Shown in pieces: positions 16,724 to 26,307 of a DNA stretch of 64,000 nucleotides (position 1 is its first letter; each line of letters starts with the position of its first letter). This DNA is from UBA6055 sp965203755 (lineage in GTDB: Bacteria > Chloroflexota > Anaerolineae > Aggregatilineales > Phototrophicaceae). A model generated the notes under the pieces. That model was not told the origin of the DNA. It saw only the letters and a program-made list of their open reading frames with translations, and did no database searches. Where the stretch lies: positions 434,001 to 498,000 of the forward strand of contig OZ241910.1 of NCBI GenBank assembly GCA_965203755.1, in the 5' to 3' direction. A program made the position numbers and the translations under genes.

Positions 16724-18544
16724 CTAATTCAGATTGCCTTCATCCTCATCTTCAGGCAGATTAAGCTGAAGATGCAGCTCGCGCAGCTGCTGCGGCTCGG
16801 CGGGCGACGGCGCCTGCGCCATAATATCGGCGCCGCTCTGCGTTTTCGGAAAGGCGATGACTTCACGGATATTCGGCGCCCCCGCCAAGAGCATCACCAG
16901 GCGGTCAATTCCCCAAGCCATGCCGCCATGCGGCGGCGCGCCGTATTCAAACGCTTCCAGCATGTGACCAAATTCCAGCATGGCATGCTCCAGTGTTTGC
17001 CCAATCAATGGAAAGATCTTCTCTTGAATCGCGCGGTCATGGATGCGAATGCTGCCCCCGCCCACTTCGTAGCCATTGCAAATCAGATCATACTGCGATC
17101 CGCGCGCTTGGCCCGGGTCGCTGTCCAGCAGTTCAAGGTCTTGCGGCAATGGCATAGTGAACAAATGCTGCGACGGATCCCAACGTTGGTTCTCTTCGTC
17201 GCGGATGAATTCTGGAAAGTCAATCACCCAGCAAAACGCCAGCAGGTCTTCGTCCAGATCCAATTCCTGTCGAAAATGACTGCGAAGCGCATCAGTTACG
17301 GCATAAACAATCTGCGGTTCATCGGACATAAACAGCAGCAGGTCGCCGCCCTCGGCCTGCATCGTCTCCAGCAGTTCAAGTTTAAGCTCGACGCTAAAGA
17401 ACTTGCCAATCGGGCCTCTTAGCTCGCCTTCCGCTTCGGTCGGCGCCGTAATATACGCCAAGCCCTTGGCGCCAGCCCGCCGAGCCATATTTTCCAGATC
17501 GCGGGCGACTTTACGCAGCTGTGTGCCGCTTAGCGCCGCCGCTTTGCCCGGCACGCGCATGCACTTTACCGGCCTGCCGGCTTTTACGTTGTCAGCGAAT
17601 ATCGGAAAGGCGCTCCGTCCGGCGATATGACTAATGTCTATCGCCCGCAGATCAAAGCGAATATCCGGCCGATCGGTACCATACTGCTCGATAGCATCGC
17701 GGTACAGGATTCGCGGAAAAGGCGCCGCCGCCAGGCGCTTGTCCGGCGTCAGCGTCTGGACGGTCTCAATGGCAAGCCGTTCCATCAGCGCCATGACATC
17801 TTCGCGCTCGACAAAACTCATCTCAAGGTCAAGCTGTGTGAATTCCGGCTGCCGGTCGCCGCGCAAATCCTCATCGCGGAAGCAGCGGGCGATCTGGAAA
17901 TAGCGCTCGAACCCGCCAACCATAAGCAGCTGCTTCAACTGCTGCGGCGACTGCGGCAAAGCATAAAACATGCCCGGCTGCAATCGACTGGGGACCAGAA
18001 AGTCCCGCGCTCCTTCAGGCGTTGTCTTAAAGAGTATCGGCGTCTCGACTTCAATAAAGCCTTCATCATCAAGAAAATCACGAATGAACTTGACTGTCTT
18101 ATGCCGCAGAATGATATTGTACTGCATTTTTTCCCGGCGCAGATCCAGGTAACGATGGCGCATTCGCAAGGCTTCGTCCACAGCGTCTTCTTTCCGATTG
18201 ATGTAGAAAGGCGGAGTTTTGGAGCGATTGAGAATCAGGATCTCGTCAGCGACAATATCAATGTCCCCGGTCGGCAAGTCAGGATTGGCGGTTCCTTCGG
18301 GACGAATGCGAACCTTGCCGGAAACTTTCAGTACGAACTCATTGCGGACGCGGTCGGCGATGGCGTGAGCTTCGGGCGCAGCTTCCAGATCAACGACAAG
18401 CTGGGTAATGCCCCATCTGTCGCGCAAGTCGATGAAAATCAAACCGCCTTGGTCGCGGCGGCGGTTGACCCAGCCAGCCAAAGTGACCGCAGTCCCGGCA
18501 TCCTTGTCCCGAAGTTCCCCACAGGTATGTGTTTTCATCATCAT
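16724..18544 (-). CDS. aspS: Aspartyl-tRNA synthetase
   Basis: Charges tRNA-Asp (possibly also tRNA-Asn). Bacterial-type class-II enzyme of 606 aa with, in order, an OB anticodon domain (VTLAGWVNRRRDQGGLIFID), class-II core (RYLDLRREKMQ; FIEVETPILFKTTPEGARDF; CFRDEDLRGDRQPEFTQLD), the bacterial GAD insert (about residues 290-420), and motif 3 AWGIDRLVMLLAGAPNIREV. Three tandem ATGs at 18538-18544 follow CAGGAG; the first is chosen. The upstream in-frame ATG 18577 has no ribosome site. Convergent with the SH3b-HExxH gene. Confidence 0.96.
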   Translation of the reverse strand: MMMKTHTCGELRDKDAGTAVTLAGWVNRRRDQGGLIFIDLRDRWGITQLVVDLEAAPEAHAIADRVRNEFVLKVSGKVRIRPEGTANPDLPTGDIDIVADEILILNRSKTPPFYINRKEDAVDEALRMRHRYLDLRREKMQYNIILRHKTVKFIRDFLDDEGFIEVETPILFKTTPEGARDFLVPSRLQPGMFYALPQSPQQLKQLLMVGGFERYFQIARCFRDEDLRGDRQPEFTQLDLEMSFVEREDVMALMERLAIETVQTLTPDKRLAAAPFPRILYRDAIEQYGTDRPDIRFDLRAIDISHIAGRSAFPIFADNVKAGRPVKCMRVPGKAAALSGTQLRKVARDLENMARRAGAKGLAYITAPTEAEGELRGPIGKFFSVELKLELLETMQAEGGDLLLFMSDEPQIVYAVTDALRSHFRQELDLDEDLLAFCWVIDFPEFIRDEENQRWDPSQHLFTMPLPQDLELLDSDPGQARGSQYDLICNGYEVGGGSIRIHDRAIQEKIFPLIGQTLEHAMLEFGHMLEAFEYGAPPHGGMAWGIDRLVMLLAGAPNIREVIAFPKTQSGADIMAQAPSPAEPQQLRELHLQLNLPEDEDEGNLN

Positions 18545-18684
18545 ACGGCCGCTCCTGAATTGCATTGAAGGGTTCAAAGGATAGCACGAGCATCGGGTCC
18601 GGCATATACTTATTCTGTATGAAAATGGTTCGGGTTTCGCAGTGGCGCTTTACAGCAAAGCGATTGCTGTCTAAACTTTTTGCT

Positions 18685-18900
18685 ATGCTAGAGAAAGAAC
18701 GCACGATTACAAAACGGCAGCTTGGCATTGCCCTGTCCATCGGCGGCGGCGGCGGGGCAATCGCAGTCCTGTCGATTGACCTGCTTGAAGTCGGCCGAGA
18801 AGGCGGCATCGGCCCGGTTCAGGCGGCCGTCCTTGTCATCATGGTTGCAGCCTTGATTGTCGGATTAAGCCTGATTCCACTGGGCGATTCACCTGCCTGA
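18685..18900 (+). CDS. Small two-helix membrane protein
   Basis: 71 aa from ATG 18685 (MLEKERTITKRQLGIAL); in-frame ATGs at 18619 and 18625 are alternatives and no start has a clear ribosome site. Two membrane segments (about residues 15-32 and 42-64) are separated by EVGREGGIGPVQ, and the protein ends LIPLGDSPA. The composition and the conserved-looking GIGPxQ loop suggest a real gene, but function is unknown. It lies between divergent aspS and the HDAC-family gene. Confidence 0.6.
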   Translation: MLEKERTITKRQLGIALSIGGGGGAIAVLSIDLLEVGREGGIGPVQAAVLVIMVAALIVGLSLIPLGDSPA

Positions 18901-18955
18901 AGCGAATGAAGAATCGCCGTCATTGGCGCTGATACTTATCAAAGGAGCTAACCGC

Positions 18956-19990
18956 TTGGCAACTGCCTATGCAACCGACATACGATTTACAGAACACCAC
19001 TTCCGCTGGCATCCCGAACACGCAGGGCGAATTCGGGCAGTATGGAAAGAATTGGACGCTGCCGGCCTAAGGGAGCGGCTTTTGCCGGTGGAGGCGGCGC
19101 CGGTCAGCGATCAGCAGGCGCTTGCGGTTCACTCGGCAAATCATCTGAATCGACTGGTCGACATCAGCCAGCAGGAAAAGACGGTCTTGATTGACCAGGA
19201 TACCTACGCGCTGCCGGCGTCTTTAGGCATCGCCCGACTCGCCGGCGGCGGGGTTGTCAATGTGATTGACGCGGTCCTTAGCGCCAAAGCCGACAACGGG
19301 CTGGCAATTATACGGCCGCCTGGTCATCATGCCACAGTTGACCGCCAGATGGGATTTTGCCTGCTCAACAATATCGCTATTGGCGCCCGTCACGCTCAAC
19401 TTCAGCACAAACTCGAAAGAGTTTTGATCCTCGATTATGATGTGCATCATGGCAACGGAACGCAGGATATTTTTTATGCCGACAGTTCGGTGATGTTCAT
19501 CTCAATACACCAAAGCCCGCTTTATCCGGGAACGGGAAAATCAGGCGAGACCGGACGGCTTGACGGCCGTGGATCGACCTTGAATGCGCCGGTCGCGGCT
19601 GGGCATGGCGACCAGTCTTACCAGGCGCTTTTTGAAGATATTGTTTGGGCGGCGGCGGAAGGTTTTCAGCCTGAACTCATGCTGATTTCGGCTGGATTCG
19701 ATGCCCACTGGGCTGACCCACTGGCGCAGATGCAGCTTAGTCTGGGCGGATATGATTATATGGCGCGCGAAAGCATCAAGATGGCGCAGGCATTCTGTGA
19801 CGGCCGGATTGTATTCGTGATGGAGGGCGGCTATGACCTGAAAGCGCTGGCTCATGGCTGGCGCAACATCGCCGGCGCCCTGCTCGGAGCCGACGGGTTC
19901 AGCGATCCTTATGGGCAGCCAGCAAGTTCAGCCCCGATCGCCGAGATTCGCCCGCTTGTCAAAAAGCTGCGCCGCATACATGGCCTTTAG
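18956..19990 (+). CDS. Histone deacetylase / acetoin-utilisation family deacetylase
   Basis: Zinc amidohydrolase of the arginase-HDAC fold. 344 aa. Active-site motifs: RPPGHHATVDRQMGFCLLNN (His pair), LDYDVHHGNGTQDIFY (Asp/His zinc ligands), SAGFDAHWADP (second Asp) and EGGYDLKALAHG. Bacterial members act on acetylated polyamines, small amides or proteins; the substrate here is unknown. TTG 18956 is chosen because AGGAG lies 8 nt upstream and the in-frame codons before it carry the ribosome site. The stop overlaps the convergent uvrB stop by 4 nt. Confidence 0.92.
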   Translation: MATAYATDIRFTEHHFRWHPEHAGRIRAVWKELDAAGLRERLLPVEAAPVSDQQALAVHSANHLNRLVDISQQEKTVLIDQDTYALPASLGIARLAGGGVVNVIDAVLSAKADNGLAIIRPPGHHATVDRQMGFCLLNNIAIGARHAQLQHKLERVLILDYDVHHGNGTQDIFYADSSVMFISIHQSPLYPGTGKSGETGRLDGRGSTLNAPVAAGHGDQSYQALFEDIVWAAAEGFQPELMLISAGFDAHWADPLAQMQLSLGGYDYMARESIKMAQAFCDGRIVFVMEGGYDLKALAHGWRNIAGALLGADGFSDPYGQPASSAPIAEIRPLVKKLRRIHGL

Positions 19991-22008
19991 CGAACCAGCA
20001 AATCCATCTCGATTCCCCGCTGGTCAGCCAATGCGCCGCGCAAATCAAATACTTGGTCTCGCAGCGCGGCCGCCTTTTCAAATTCCAGCGCCTGGGCGGC
20101 TTTCTTCATCTCACTTTCCAGTTCAGCGATCATGCGCTGCAACTCATCCGCCGGCAGCGCAAACAAACCGGGCGCGTCGGTGGCTTTGGGCTTGTCTGCA
20201 TCGGCATCCATCGAGCGAAGCCGGTCGGTAATGTCCTGAATATCTTTAACAATCTGCTGCGGTTTGATGCCATGTTCCAAGTTGTAGACTTCCTGTTTGG
20301 CGCGGCGGCGATTCGTTTCTTCGATAGCGCCGGCCATCGCCGGCGTTATCTTGTCAGCATACATGACAACGCGGCCTTCAAGATGCCGCGCCGCTCGCCC
20401 AATCGTCTGAATCAGCGCCGATTCCGAGCGCAGGAAGCCGGCTTTATCGGCATCTAGAATCGCAACCAGGGACACTTCCGGCAAATCCAAACCCTCGCGC
20501 AGCAGGTTGATGCCGACGACAGCATCATAGCCCCCTGCCCGCAGGTCGCGCAAAATCTCGACTCGCTCCAGCGTATCGACTTCGGCATGGAGGTATTGCC
20601 CCTTGATGCCCAACTCATTCAAATAGCCAGCCAACTCCTCGGCCATGCGCTGGGTCAAGGTGGTGACCAGCGCGCGCTGTCCTTTCTTGACGCGCAAGGC
20701 AATTTCTTGCAGCAAATCGTCAATTTGCCCTTGAGTCGGGCGAACGTCCAGCTGGGGGTCAACAATGCCGGTCGGGCGAATGATTTGCTCGACTACCTGG
20801 GCGGAATGGTCATGTTCATACGGGCCCGGGGTGGCGCTGGTATAAATGGTCTGCCCGACCCGTCCCTCGAATTCGGCGAACTTGAGCGGGCGGTTGTCCA
20901 AGGCGCTGGGCAGACGAAAGCCAAACTCAATCAACGTTTGCTTGCGCTGACGATCCCCCTTGTACATGCCGCGGATCTGCGGCACGGTCATGTGGCTTTC
21001 ATCAATGACCAGCAGATGATCGGGCGGCAGATAATCAATCAGCGTAAAGGGCGCGGAGCCAGGCGGGCGGCGGTCAAAATGGCGCGAGTAATTTTCGATG
21101 CCGGAAGTAAAGCCAACTTCGCGCAGCATTTCGATATCATAGCGCGTCCGCTGTTCAATTCTTTGAGCTTCGACAAGTTTGTCTTCTTGCTTGAAGCGCC
21201 GGATTTGGTCCTCCAACTCTTTTTCAATATCATCAAGCGCTTCATGGATATGCTCATCGTCAGTGATGTATTCACGCGCCGGGAAAATCGTCACCCGCTC
21301 GTGTGAATGAATCACCTCGCCCGTCAGCGCCTGAAATTCAATCACCTTTTCGATTTCATCGCCCCACAGATAGATGCGATAAGCCGTTTCGGAATAGCCG
21401 GGGACGATTTCCAGGGTATCGCCGCGCACCCGAAACGTCCCGCGGCGCAGTTCCATATCGTTGCGGCTATATTGAATTTGCACCAAATCTCGCAGAATGC
21501 GGTCGCGCCGAATCATATCTCCCACCTTCAGTTCGACCGACATCTTGCGCCAGCTAACCGGGTCGCCCAAGCCATAAATACAGGAGACCGAAGCCACAAT
21601 CAGAACATCGCGCCGCGAAAACAGGGACGCCGTTGCCGACAGGCGCAAACGTTCAATCTGCTCATTGATATCTGTTGTCTTTTCGATATACAAATCATGG
21701 CGCGGCACATAGGCTTCGGGCTGATAATAATCATAGTAGCTGACAAAATACTCGACTGCGTTTTTGGGAAACAGCCGTTTGAATTCGGCATAAAGCTGCG
21801 CCGCCAGCGTCTTATTATGCGCCATGACCAGCGTCGGGCGCTGGGTTGTTTCGACGATATTGGCAACGGTAAAGGTCTTTCCCGTTCCAGTCGCCCCCAG
21901 CAAGGTCTGATGCTGATGGCCTTGTTCCAGACCCGCCAGCAGTTCGGCAATCGCTGTGGGTTGGTCGCCAGTTGGCTCAAATGGTGATTCCAGTTCAAAT
22001 TCAGGCAT
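19987..22008 (-). CDS. uvrB: UvrABC excinuclease subunit B
   Basis: Damage-verifying helicase-like subunit of nucleotide excision repair. 673 aa, normal length. Walker A is GATGTGKTF at residues 38-46; the beta-hairpin that clamps DNA is in YYDYYQPEAYVP; helicase motifs include DESHMTVPQIRGMY and AILDADKAGFLRSE; and the C-terminal UVR motif (MIAELESEMKKAAQALEFEK) binds UvrC/UvrA. Start ATG 22008 has AAGGAG 6 nt upstream. Not adjacent to uvrA or uvrC. Confidence 0.97.
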   Translation of the reverse strand: MPEFELESPFEPTGDQPTAIAELLAGLEQGHQHQTLLGATGTGKTFTVANIVETTQRPTLVMAHNKTLAAQLYAEFKRLFPKNAVEYFVSYYDYYQPEAYVPRHDLYIEKTTDINEQIERLRLSATASLFSRRDVLIVASVSCIYGLGDPVSWRKMSVELKVGDMIRRDRILRDLVQIQYSRNDMELRRGTFRVRGDTLEIVPGYSETAYRIYLWGDEIEKVIEFQALTGEVIHSHERVTIFPAREYITDDEHIHEALDDIEKELEDQIRRFKQEDKLVEAQRIEQRTRYDIEMLREVGFTSGIENYSRHFDRRPPGSAPFTLIDYLPPDHLLVIDESHMTVPQIRGMYKGDRQRKQTLIEFGFRLPSALDNRPLKFAEFEGRVGQTIYTSATPGPYEHDHSAQVVEQIIRPTGIVDPQLDVRPTQGQIDDLLQEIALRVKKGQRALVTTLTQRMAEELAGYLNELGIKGQYLHAEVDTLERVEILRDLRAGGYDAVVGINLLREGLDLPEVSLVAILDADKAGFLRSESALIQTIGRAARHLEGRVVMYADKITPAMAGAIEETNRRRAKQEVYNLEHGIKPQQIVKDIQDITDRLRSMDADADKPKATDAPGLFALPADELQRMIAELESEMKKAAQALEFEKAAALRDQVFDLRGALADQRGIEMDLLVR

Positions 22009-22095
22009 GGCCGCTCCTTGAACAGCGAACAGGTGTTCGGTCAGGAAGGTCAGTATAACGCAGCAGATGGCATGAACACAAGATAAAATCTGTTA

Positions 22096-22124
22096 TTGAC
22101 AATCTCAATACTAGGTGATAACAT
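22096..22124 (+). promoter_or_regulatory. Promoter of the tRNA pair
   Basis: TTGACA (22096-22101), 17-nt spacer, TAACAT (22119-22124), 36 nt before the first tRNA. Confidence 0.7.
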
Positions 22125-22159
22125 TCAAATTCGCAGCGCAATCTGTTGCAAATTTGTGA

Positions 22160-22231
<72 letters not shown>

Positions 22232-22236
22232 TATGT

Positions 22237-22310
22237 GCTGATGTAGCTCAGCTGGTTAGAGCGCACGACTCATAATCGTGAGGTCGGAAGTTCGAATCTT
22301 CCCATCAGCA
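22237..22310 (+). tRNA. Elongator tRNA-Met (CAU)
   Basis: Acceptor GCTGATG/CATCAGC fully paired, anticodon stem CACGA/TCGTG with loop CTCATAA, T arm GGAAG/CTTCC, discriminator A. No encoded CCA. A lysidine-modified tRNA-Ile also has a CAU anticodon and cannot be excluded by anticodon alone. Five nt after the initiator tRNA. Confidence 0.9.
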
Positions 22311-22319
22311 TTGCCAACG

Positions 22320-22343
22320 AGAGCTCATCCGAGGTCTTTTTTT
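22320..22343 (+). terminator. Terminator of the tRNA pair
   Basis: AGAGCTC-ATCC-GAGGTCT with one G-G mismatch, followed by T7. Begins 10 nt after the second tRNA. Confidence 0.6.
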
Positions 22344-22497
22344 ATTTATCATGCCCATTTTATAACTCGCACCGCGGTAAATCCGACATGGATTCGCATC
22401 TTCGGCTGATCGACCAGGATTCGCCCTCCTCGGCCGGACGCGGGCGCGAATTATAGCTGCCCGCCGCGCCCGTTCCTGATGAAGTCCCGTTGGCTGT

Positions 22498-23004
22498 CTA
22501 AGCCAAATCCCGGGCTTTCGCCAAAGCGCGCGCAAAATCGACTTCATTGCCGATGACCGCCACATATTCCGCGTGCTGAACAACATCGCTCCTGTCCAGC
22601 ACGAACACAGCCCGTTGACAAATGCGCCAATCCGTATCATGCACGCCATAATCATCGGCAAACTTCATATCGCGGTGCGTCGAAAGCGTTTCAGTATTGT
22701 CAATGCCTTCATTACTGCAAAAGCGACCCAGCGCAAAGGGCATATCCGCGCTCACGGTCAAGACGACTGTATCCTCAAGACCGGCAGCCGCTTCATTGAA
22801 ACGTCTAGTTTGGTCGGAACAGACGCCGGTATCAATAGATGGGACAACGCTGATGACCTTCACTTTGCCGGCATAGTCGGACAAAGATCTTTGGCTCAAG
22901 TCGTTGGCAATCAAGGTAAAATCGGGCGCCTTTGTCCCGACTTCAAGCATAGCGTTTTGAATGTGGTGTTCGTTATCACCGACCATCATCCCTTTGCGCG
23001 TCAT
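22498..23004 (-). CDS. tpx: Thiol peroxidase (atypical 2-Cys peroxiredoxin)
   Basis: Reduces lipid hydroperoxides and H2O2 with thioredoxin. 168 aa from ATG 23004, which has AGGAG 8 nt upstream; the 15 codons before it are discarded. The peroxidatic Cys62 is in SIDTGVCSDQTRRF and the resolving Cys96 in LGRFCSNEGI, the Tpx spacing. Divergent from the DM13 protein gene. The ~190 nt between its stop and the tRNA terminator holds nothing recognised. Confidence 0.95.
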   Translation of the reverse strand: MTRKGMMVGDNEHHIQNAMLEVGTKAPDFTLIANDLSQRSLSDYAGKVKVISVVPSIDTGVCSDQTRRFNEAAAGLEDTVVLTVSADMPFALGRFCSNEGIDNTETLSTHRDMKFADDYGVHDTDWRICQRAVFVLDRSDVVQHAEYVAVIGNEVDFARALAKARDLA

Positions 23005-23132
23005 TTCGGTTTCTCCTTGGATACTCACATCCGAATTATAAGCAAGCAAGTAAGCCTATCACAATCATCAACATCTGAAAAAGTATAAAAGAGTATAATG
23101 GATTATCTGACATTAAACAGGGGAGAAAGCTT

Positions 23133-23765
23133 ATGCGGCGTGTAATCATCGGTGTTATTGCAGCAGTCATCGCAATCGCCGGCTTAATCATCACAGAGCC
23201 GTGGACGTATTTTGTGGTCAACGAGGTCGATGAGGCTTTTCCAGGCTTGTCGGGTTCACAGCGCGATGCCGTCGGCGATATGCCAGCCGAGCAGAAAGCA
23301 GCGCTGATGGCGATGGCAAAAGAGAATCCGGAGATGGCAGAAGCCGTCGCCATCGCCCAGACCGGCGATGATGTCATCGTGCCGCCGGAACAGCAGCCGC
23401 CGCCAGACGAGATGCCCGACGAACCGGTCGTTCTGCATTCTGGCTCGTTTATCACCATCGACCCAATACACGGCGCCGAGGGAACCGCCGTCATCTATGA
23501 ATTGCCGGACGGCAGCCGCGTCTTGCGTTTCGAGGACTTCAGGTCTTCCAACGGGCCCGATTTGCATGTTTATCTGTCCAGCGGCGTGCCAAAAAGCACC
23601 TTTGCCGGGCTTGGCGAAGATGCGATTCACCTTGGCAGCCTCAAGGGAAACGTCGGCAGTCAGAATTATGACATTCCGGCAAATGCCGACCTGGCTCAAT
23701 ACCAAAGCGTCGTGATTTACTGTGTGCCTTTCGGGGTCGTATTTAGCTCGGCTGAATTATCGTAA
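23133..23765 (+). CDS. Membrane-anchored DM13-domain protein
   Basis: 210 aa. An N-terminal membrane segment or signal anchor (MRRVIIGVIAAVIAIAGLII) precedes an acidic, Ala/Met-rich stalk (about 45-100) and a C-terminal DM13 domain (about 102-210) with FEDFRSSNGPDLHVYLS, LGSLKGNVGSQNYDIP and VVIYCVPFGVVFSSAEL. DM13 domains are proposed to be electron-transfer modules with a near-invariant Cys; here Cys203 in IYCVPF. GGGGAG precedes ATG 23133, and TATAAT lies at 23094-23099. Divergent from tpx, so a shared redox role is possible but speculative. Confidence 0.85.
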   Translation: MRRVIIGVIAAVIAIAGLIITEPWTYFVVNEVDEAFPGLSGSQRDAVGDMPAEQKAALMAMAKENPEMAEAVAIAQTGDDVIVPPEQQPPPDEMPDEPVVLHSGSFITIDPIHGAEGTAVIYELPDGSRVLRFEDFRSSNGPDLHVYLSSGVPKSTFAGLGEDAIHLGSLKGNVGSQNYDIPANADLAQYQSVVIYCVPFGVVFSSAELS

Positions 23766-23788
23766 ATCACCCTAAGAGAGGCGTCGGG

Positions 23789-25390
23789 CTAATCAAAACG
23801 GCGATATCGCCAGTCGCCGCCAACCATAGCGCCGATGACATTCAGTTCAGGGATTTCATCAGGAGCCACCGCATAAATATCGCGGTCAAGCACAATCAAA
23901 TCGGCAAGGTATCCAGCGGCGAGCTTGCCCAGCCGGTCATCCATGCCGGCGGCATAAGCCGGCCCCTGCGTGAAGCCGAGCAGGGTTTCATGCAAGTTCA
24001 ATTTAGCCTGCGGATGCCAGCCGCCTTCCGGCTGGCCGGCGCGTTGGCGAGTCACCGCGGCATGAATGCCCAGCAAAGGGTCAAAGGGTTCAACCGGCGC
24101 GTCCGAGCCGAAGGCTATCCGAGCGCCATAATCCAGTTGAACCCGTGGATTGTAGGCGTACTTCGTCCTTTCGCCCCAATAGCGGTCGGCGGCTTCCATG
24201 TCAGATGTGGCATGAATTGGCTGCATGGAAGCGATGATATCCAATGATGCCAGGCGGCTCAAATCCTGCGGATGCATGATCTGAACATGCTCAATGCGAT
24301 GGCGGCGGCTGGCAGCGTTTTCGCCGCGCCGCAACTCTTCGCGGCGGACGTTTTCAAAGACATCAAGCGCATCATGAACCGCCTTGTCGCCGATGGCGTG
24401 AATGGTAGCGGGCAAACCGCAAGCGCTGGCTCGGCTGACATATTCAACCATCTCTTCCTTGTCCACCACAGCCATGCCATAATTGTCGGATTCACCTTCA
24501 TAAGGGGCGAACATCAGCGCCGTCTTCGGTCCCAATGCCCCGTCCGCAAACAGTTTCAGCGCGCCTATCCGAACCCAGTCATCGCCAAAATTCGTGCGGA
24601 TTCCTGATTCAATCGCCGCATCCAGCCACTTCTGATTGATGTGTTTTAATACTCGCAAAGCGAGCATCCCCCGTTCGCGCAAGATTTGCAGCGCCGCCAG
24701 GCACGAAGGATCGTCAAAATCATGGATCATCGTAATGCCAGACTGGACCGCCGCCTGCTGCGCTTCGGCCATCATGTCCGCCAGTTGCCCGGGTGTTGGA
24801 TGCGGCGCTTTCCCCCGCACGAGTTCTATGGCAGATTCAAGCAGGATTCCGGTTGCTTCGCCATTGGCATCGCGTTGAATTCTGCCGCCTTCCGGGTCTG
24901 GCGTTGAAGCGGTGACGCCGGCGCATTCCAAGGCTTTGGAATTGACCCACAAAGCATGGCCGCTCTTGGCTTCAAGCATTACCGGGTTATCGGGAGCGAC
25001 GGCGTCCAAACCTGACTTGTCAGGAAATGCGCCGCCTTCCCACAGGACTTGCGTCCAACCCTGGCCCTCGACCCACTCGCCGGGCGCGGTTTGCTCGACG
25101 CGCAGCCTGACGCGCTCCAATGCCTGCTGTTTGCTCGGCGCTTCAAAGACATCAACAGACCGCAGCGCCCTGGATTGCCATTCCCAGTGAATATGGGCAT
25201 CGGTCAGTCCCGGCAAAACCGTTTTGCCATCCAGGTTGCATTCTGCTGTGGCGGCGTTTGCCAAGCGGCGAATCTCGGCATCTGTGCCCAAGGCCACCAC
25301 GCGGCCATAGCTAACCGCCAGCGCACTGACGCGCGGCTGCCTGGCATCCAGGGTAATGATATTTCCATTAAGCAAAATAGTCTGAATCAT
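23789..25390 (-). CDS. YtcJ-like metal-dependent amidohydrolase
   Basis: 533 aa, amidohydrolase superfamily. N-terminal small beta sandwich (ILLNGNIITLDARQPRVSAL), metal ligands in LPGLTDAHIHWEW, then the YtcJ-type GQGWTQVLWEGGAFPDKSGLD, HDFDDPSC, IHAIGDKAVHDALDVFE, RIEHVQIMHPQDLSRLA, and the late FGSDAPVEPFDP with the catalytic Asp. These enzymes hydrolyse N-acyl or cyclic amides; the substrate is not predictable. Last gene of the rpmH-yidC transcript, 3 nt after the PfkB kinase. Confidence 0.92.
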   Translation of the reverse strand: MIQTILLNGNIITLDARQPRVSALAVSYGRVVALGTDAEIRRLANAATAECNLDGKTVLPGLTDAHIHWEWQSRALRSVDVFEAPSKQQALERVRLRVEQTAPGEWVEGQGWTQVLWEGGAFPDKSGLDAVAPDNPVMLEAKSGHALWVNSKALECAGVTASTPDPEGGRIQRDANGEATGILLESAIELVRGKAPHPTPGQLADMMAEAQQAAVQSGITMIHDFDDPSCLAALQILRERGMLALRVLKHINQKWLDAAIESGIRTNFGDDWVRIGALKLFADGALGPKTALMFAPYEGESDNYGMAVVDKEEMVEYVSRASACGLPATIHAIGDKAVHDALDVFENVRREELRRGENAASRRHRIEHVQIMHPQDLSRLASLDIIASMQPIHATSDMEAADRYWGERTKYAYNPRVQLDYGARIAFGSDAPVEPFDPLLGIHAAVTRQRAGQPEGGWHPQAKLNLHETLLGFTQGPAYAAGMDDRLGKLAAGYLADLIVLDRDIYAVAPDEIPELNVIGAMVGGDWRYRRFD

Positions 25391-25393
25391 AAG

Positions 25394-26242
25394 TCAGTCC
25401 TGTAACATATTTCCCAGTTCGCGCGTGATTTCCGCCGCCGTCGGCGCGCTGTCAATCCCGGCGCGCGTAACCGAATAAGCTGCCAAACGCCCGGCGGTCT
25501 CAACCGCCCTGAAGACATCATTCTCCACCATCGGCAAGAGTCCCAGCAGCGACGCGGCAAAAACATCACCGGCGCCGGTCAGGTCGCGAGCCCGCACTTC
25601 AATGCTGCTGTAGCGTCTGGAATCGCCGTTATAGTAGTAGGCGCCGCCAGCGCGGCCATTGGTGACCACCAGATGATTGCACACCTGCCGAATCTCATCC
25701 GTCAGCCGCGGATACGGATGCACATCCTCTTCGCTGTACACGAGGATGTCAATCAGCTTGAAGGCTTCCTGGTCAAACCAGCGCTTAAACTGCACTTTGC
25801 CACCCTCATCCCAGCGCCGCATCAAGCCTTGGAGCGTCAGCATGACGATGGCATCCGGAAATTGGCGCGCCATCTGCAAGGGATCGACTTCATCTGCCAG
25901 TGGGCCCAAATGGACATAAGGCGCATCCGTCCATCCATTAGGCACATCGCCATAGCGAATAGCTCTCGCTGTTGCCCGTACAAACTGCTGGCGGCCGCCG
26001 TGGCGGTAGATGTTTTCGTAAGTCAGGGAAGAATCAGCCGGCAGCACGATGAGTTTGCCGAAAGGCAGCAGATGTTTGAGCAGCGATTCGTTATAAGCCG
26101 CGCTGGTCAGAATGCCGACGCGATGCCCAAGCGCGGCGTATGTGGGCGCAGCATAGGAGACGGTCCCCCCCAAGATTCTTCCGCCTGGGACAAGGTCGGC
26201 TGTCATGTGGCCAATCACCAAAACATCAATTTCTGAAGTCAT
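25394..26242 (-). CDS. PfkB-family carbohydrate kinase
   Basis: 282 aa from ATG 26242 (MTSEIDVLVIGHMTADL). Ribokinase-fold sugar or nucleoside kinase: an N-terminal glycine pair in RILGGTVSYAAPTYAALG, and the C-terminal anion hole and catalytic Asp in ARDLTGAGDVFAASLL. The lid is short, as in compact PfkB members. A TTG at 26281 is an alternative start; neither start has a strong ribosome site. Follows khpB by 65 nt and precedes the amidohydrolase closely, so the two may act on one metabolite. Substrate unknown. Confidence 0.88.
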   Translation of the reverse strand: MTSEIDVLVIGHMTADLVPGGRILGGTVSYAAPTYAALGHRVGILTSAAYNESLLKHLLPFGKLIVLPADSSLTYENIYRHGGRQQFVRATARAIRYGDVPNGWTDAPYVHLGPLADEVDPLQMARQFPDAIVMLTLQGLMRRWDEGGKVQFKRWFDQEAFKLIDILVYSEEDVHPYPRLTDEIRQVCNHLVVTNGRAGGAYYYNGDSRRYSSIEVRARDLTGAGDVFAASLLGLLPMVENDVFRAVETAGRLAAYSVTRAGIDSAPTAAEITRELGNMLQD

Positions 26243-26307
26243 AGGCACAGCAAAGCGGCAGCCGGCGCGTCTATGCGCCAACCGCCAGCTGATCTTGTTT
26301 GACCGGC

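Noticed and set aside
18565..18684. Longer N-terminus for the small membrane protein at 18685
   Set aside because: The extra codons overlap the aspS leader on the other strand and add no conserved-looking sequence; the start remains uncertain.
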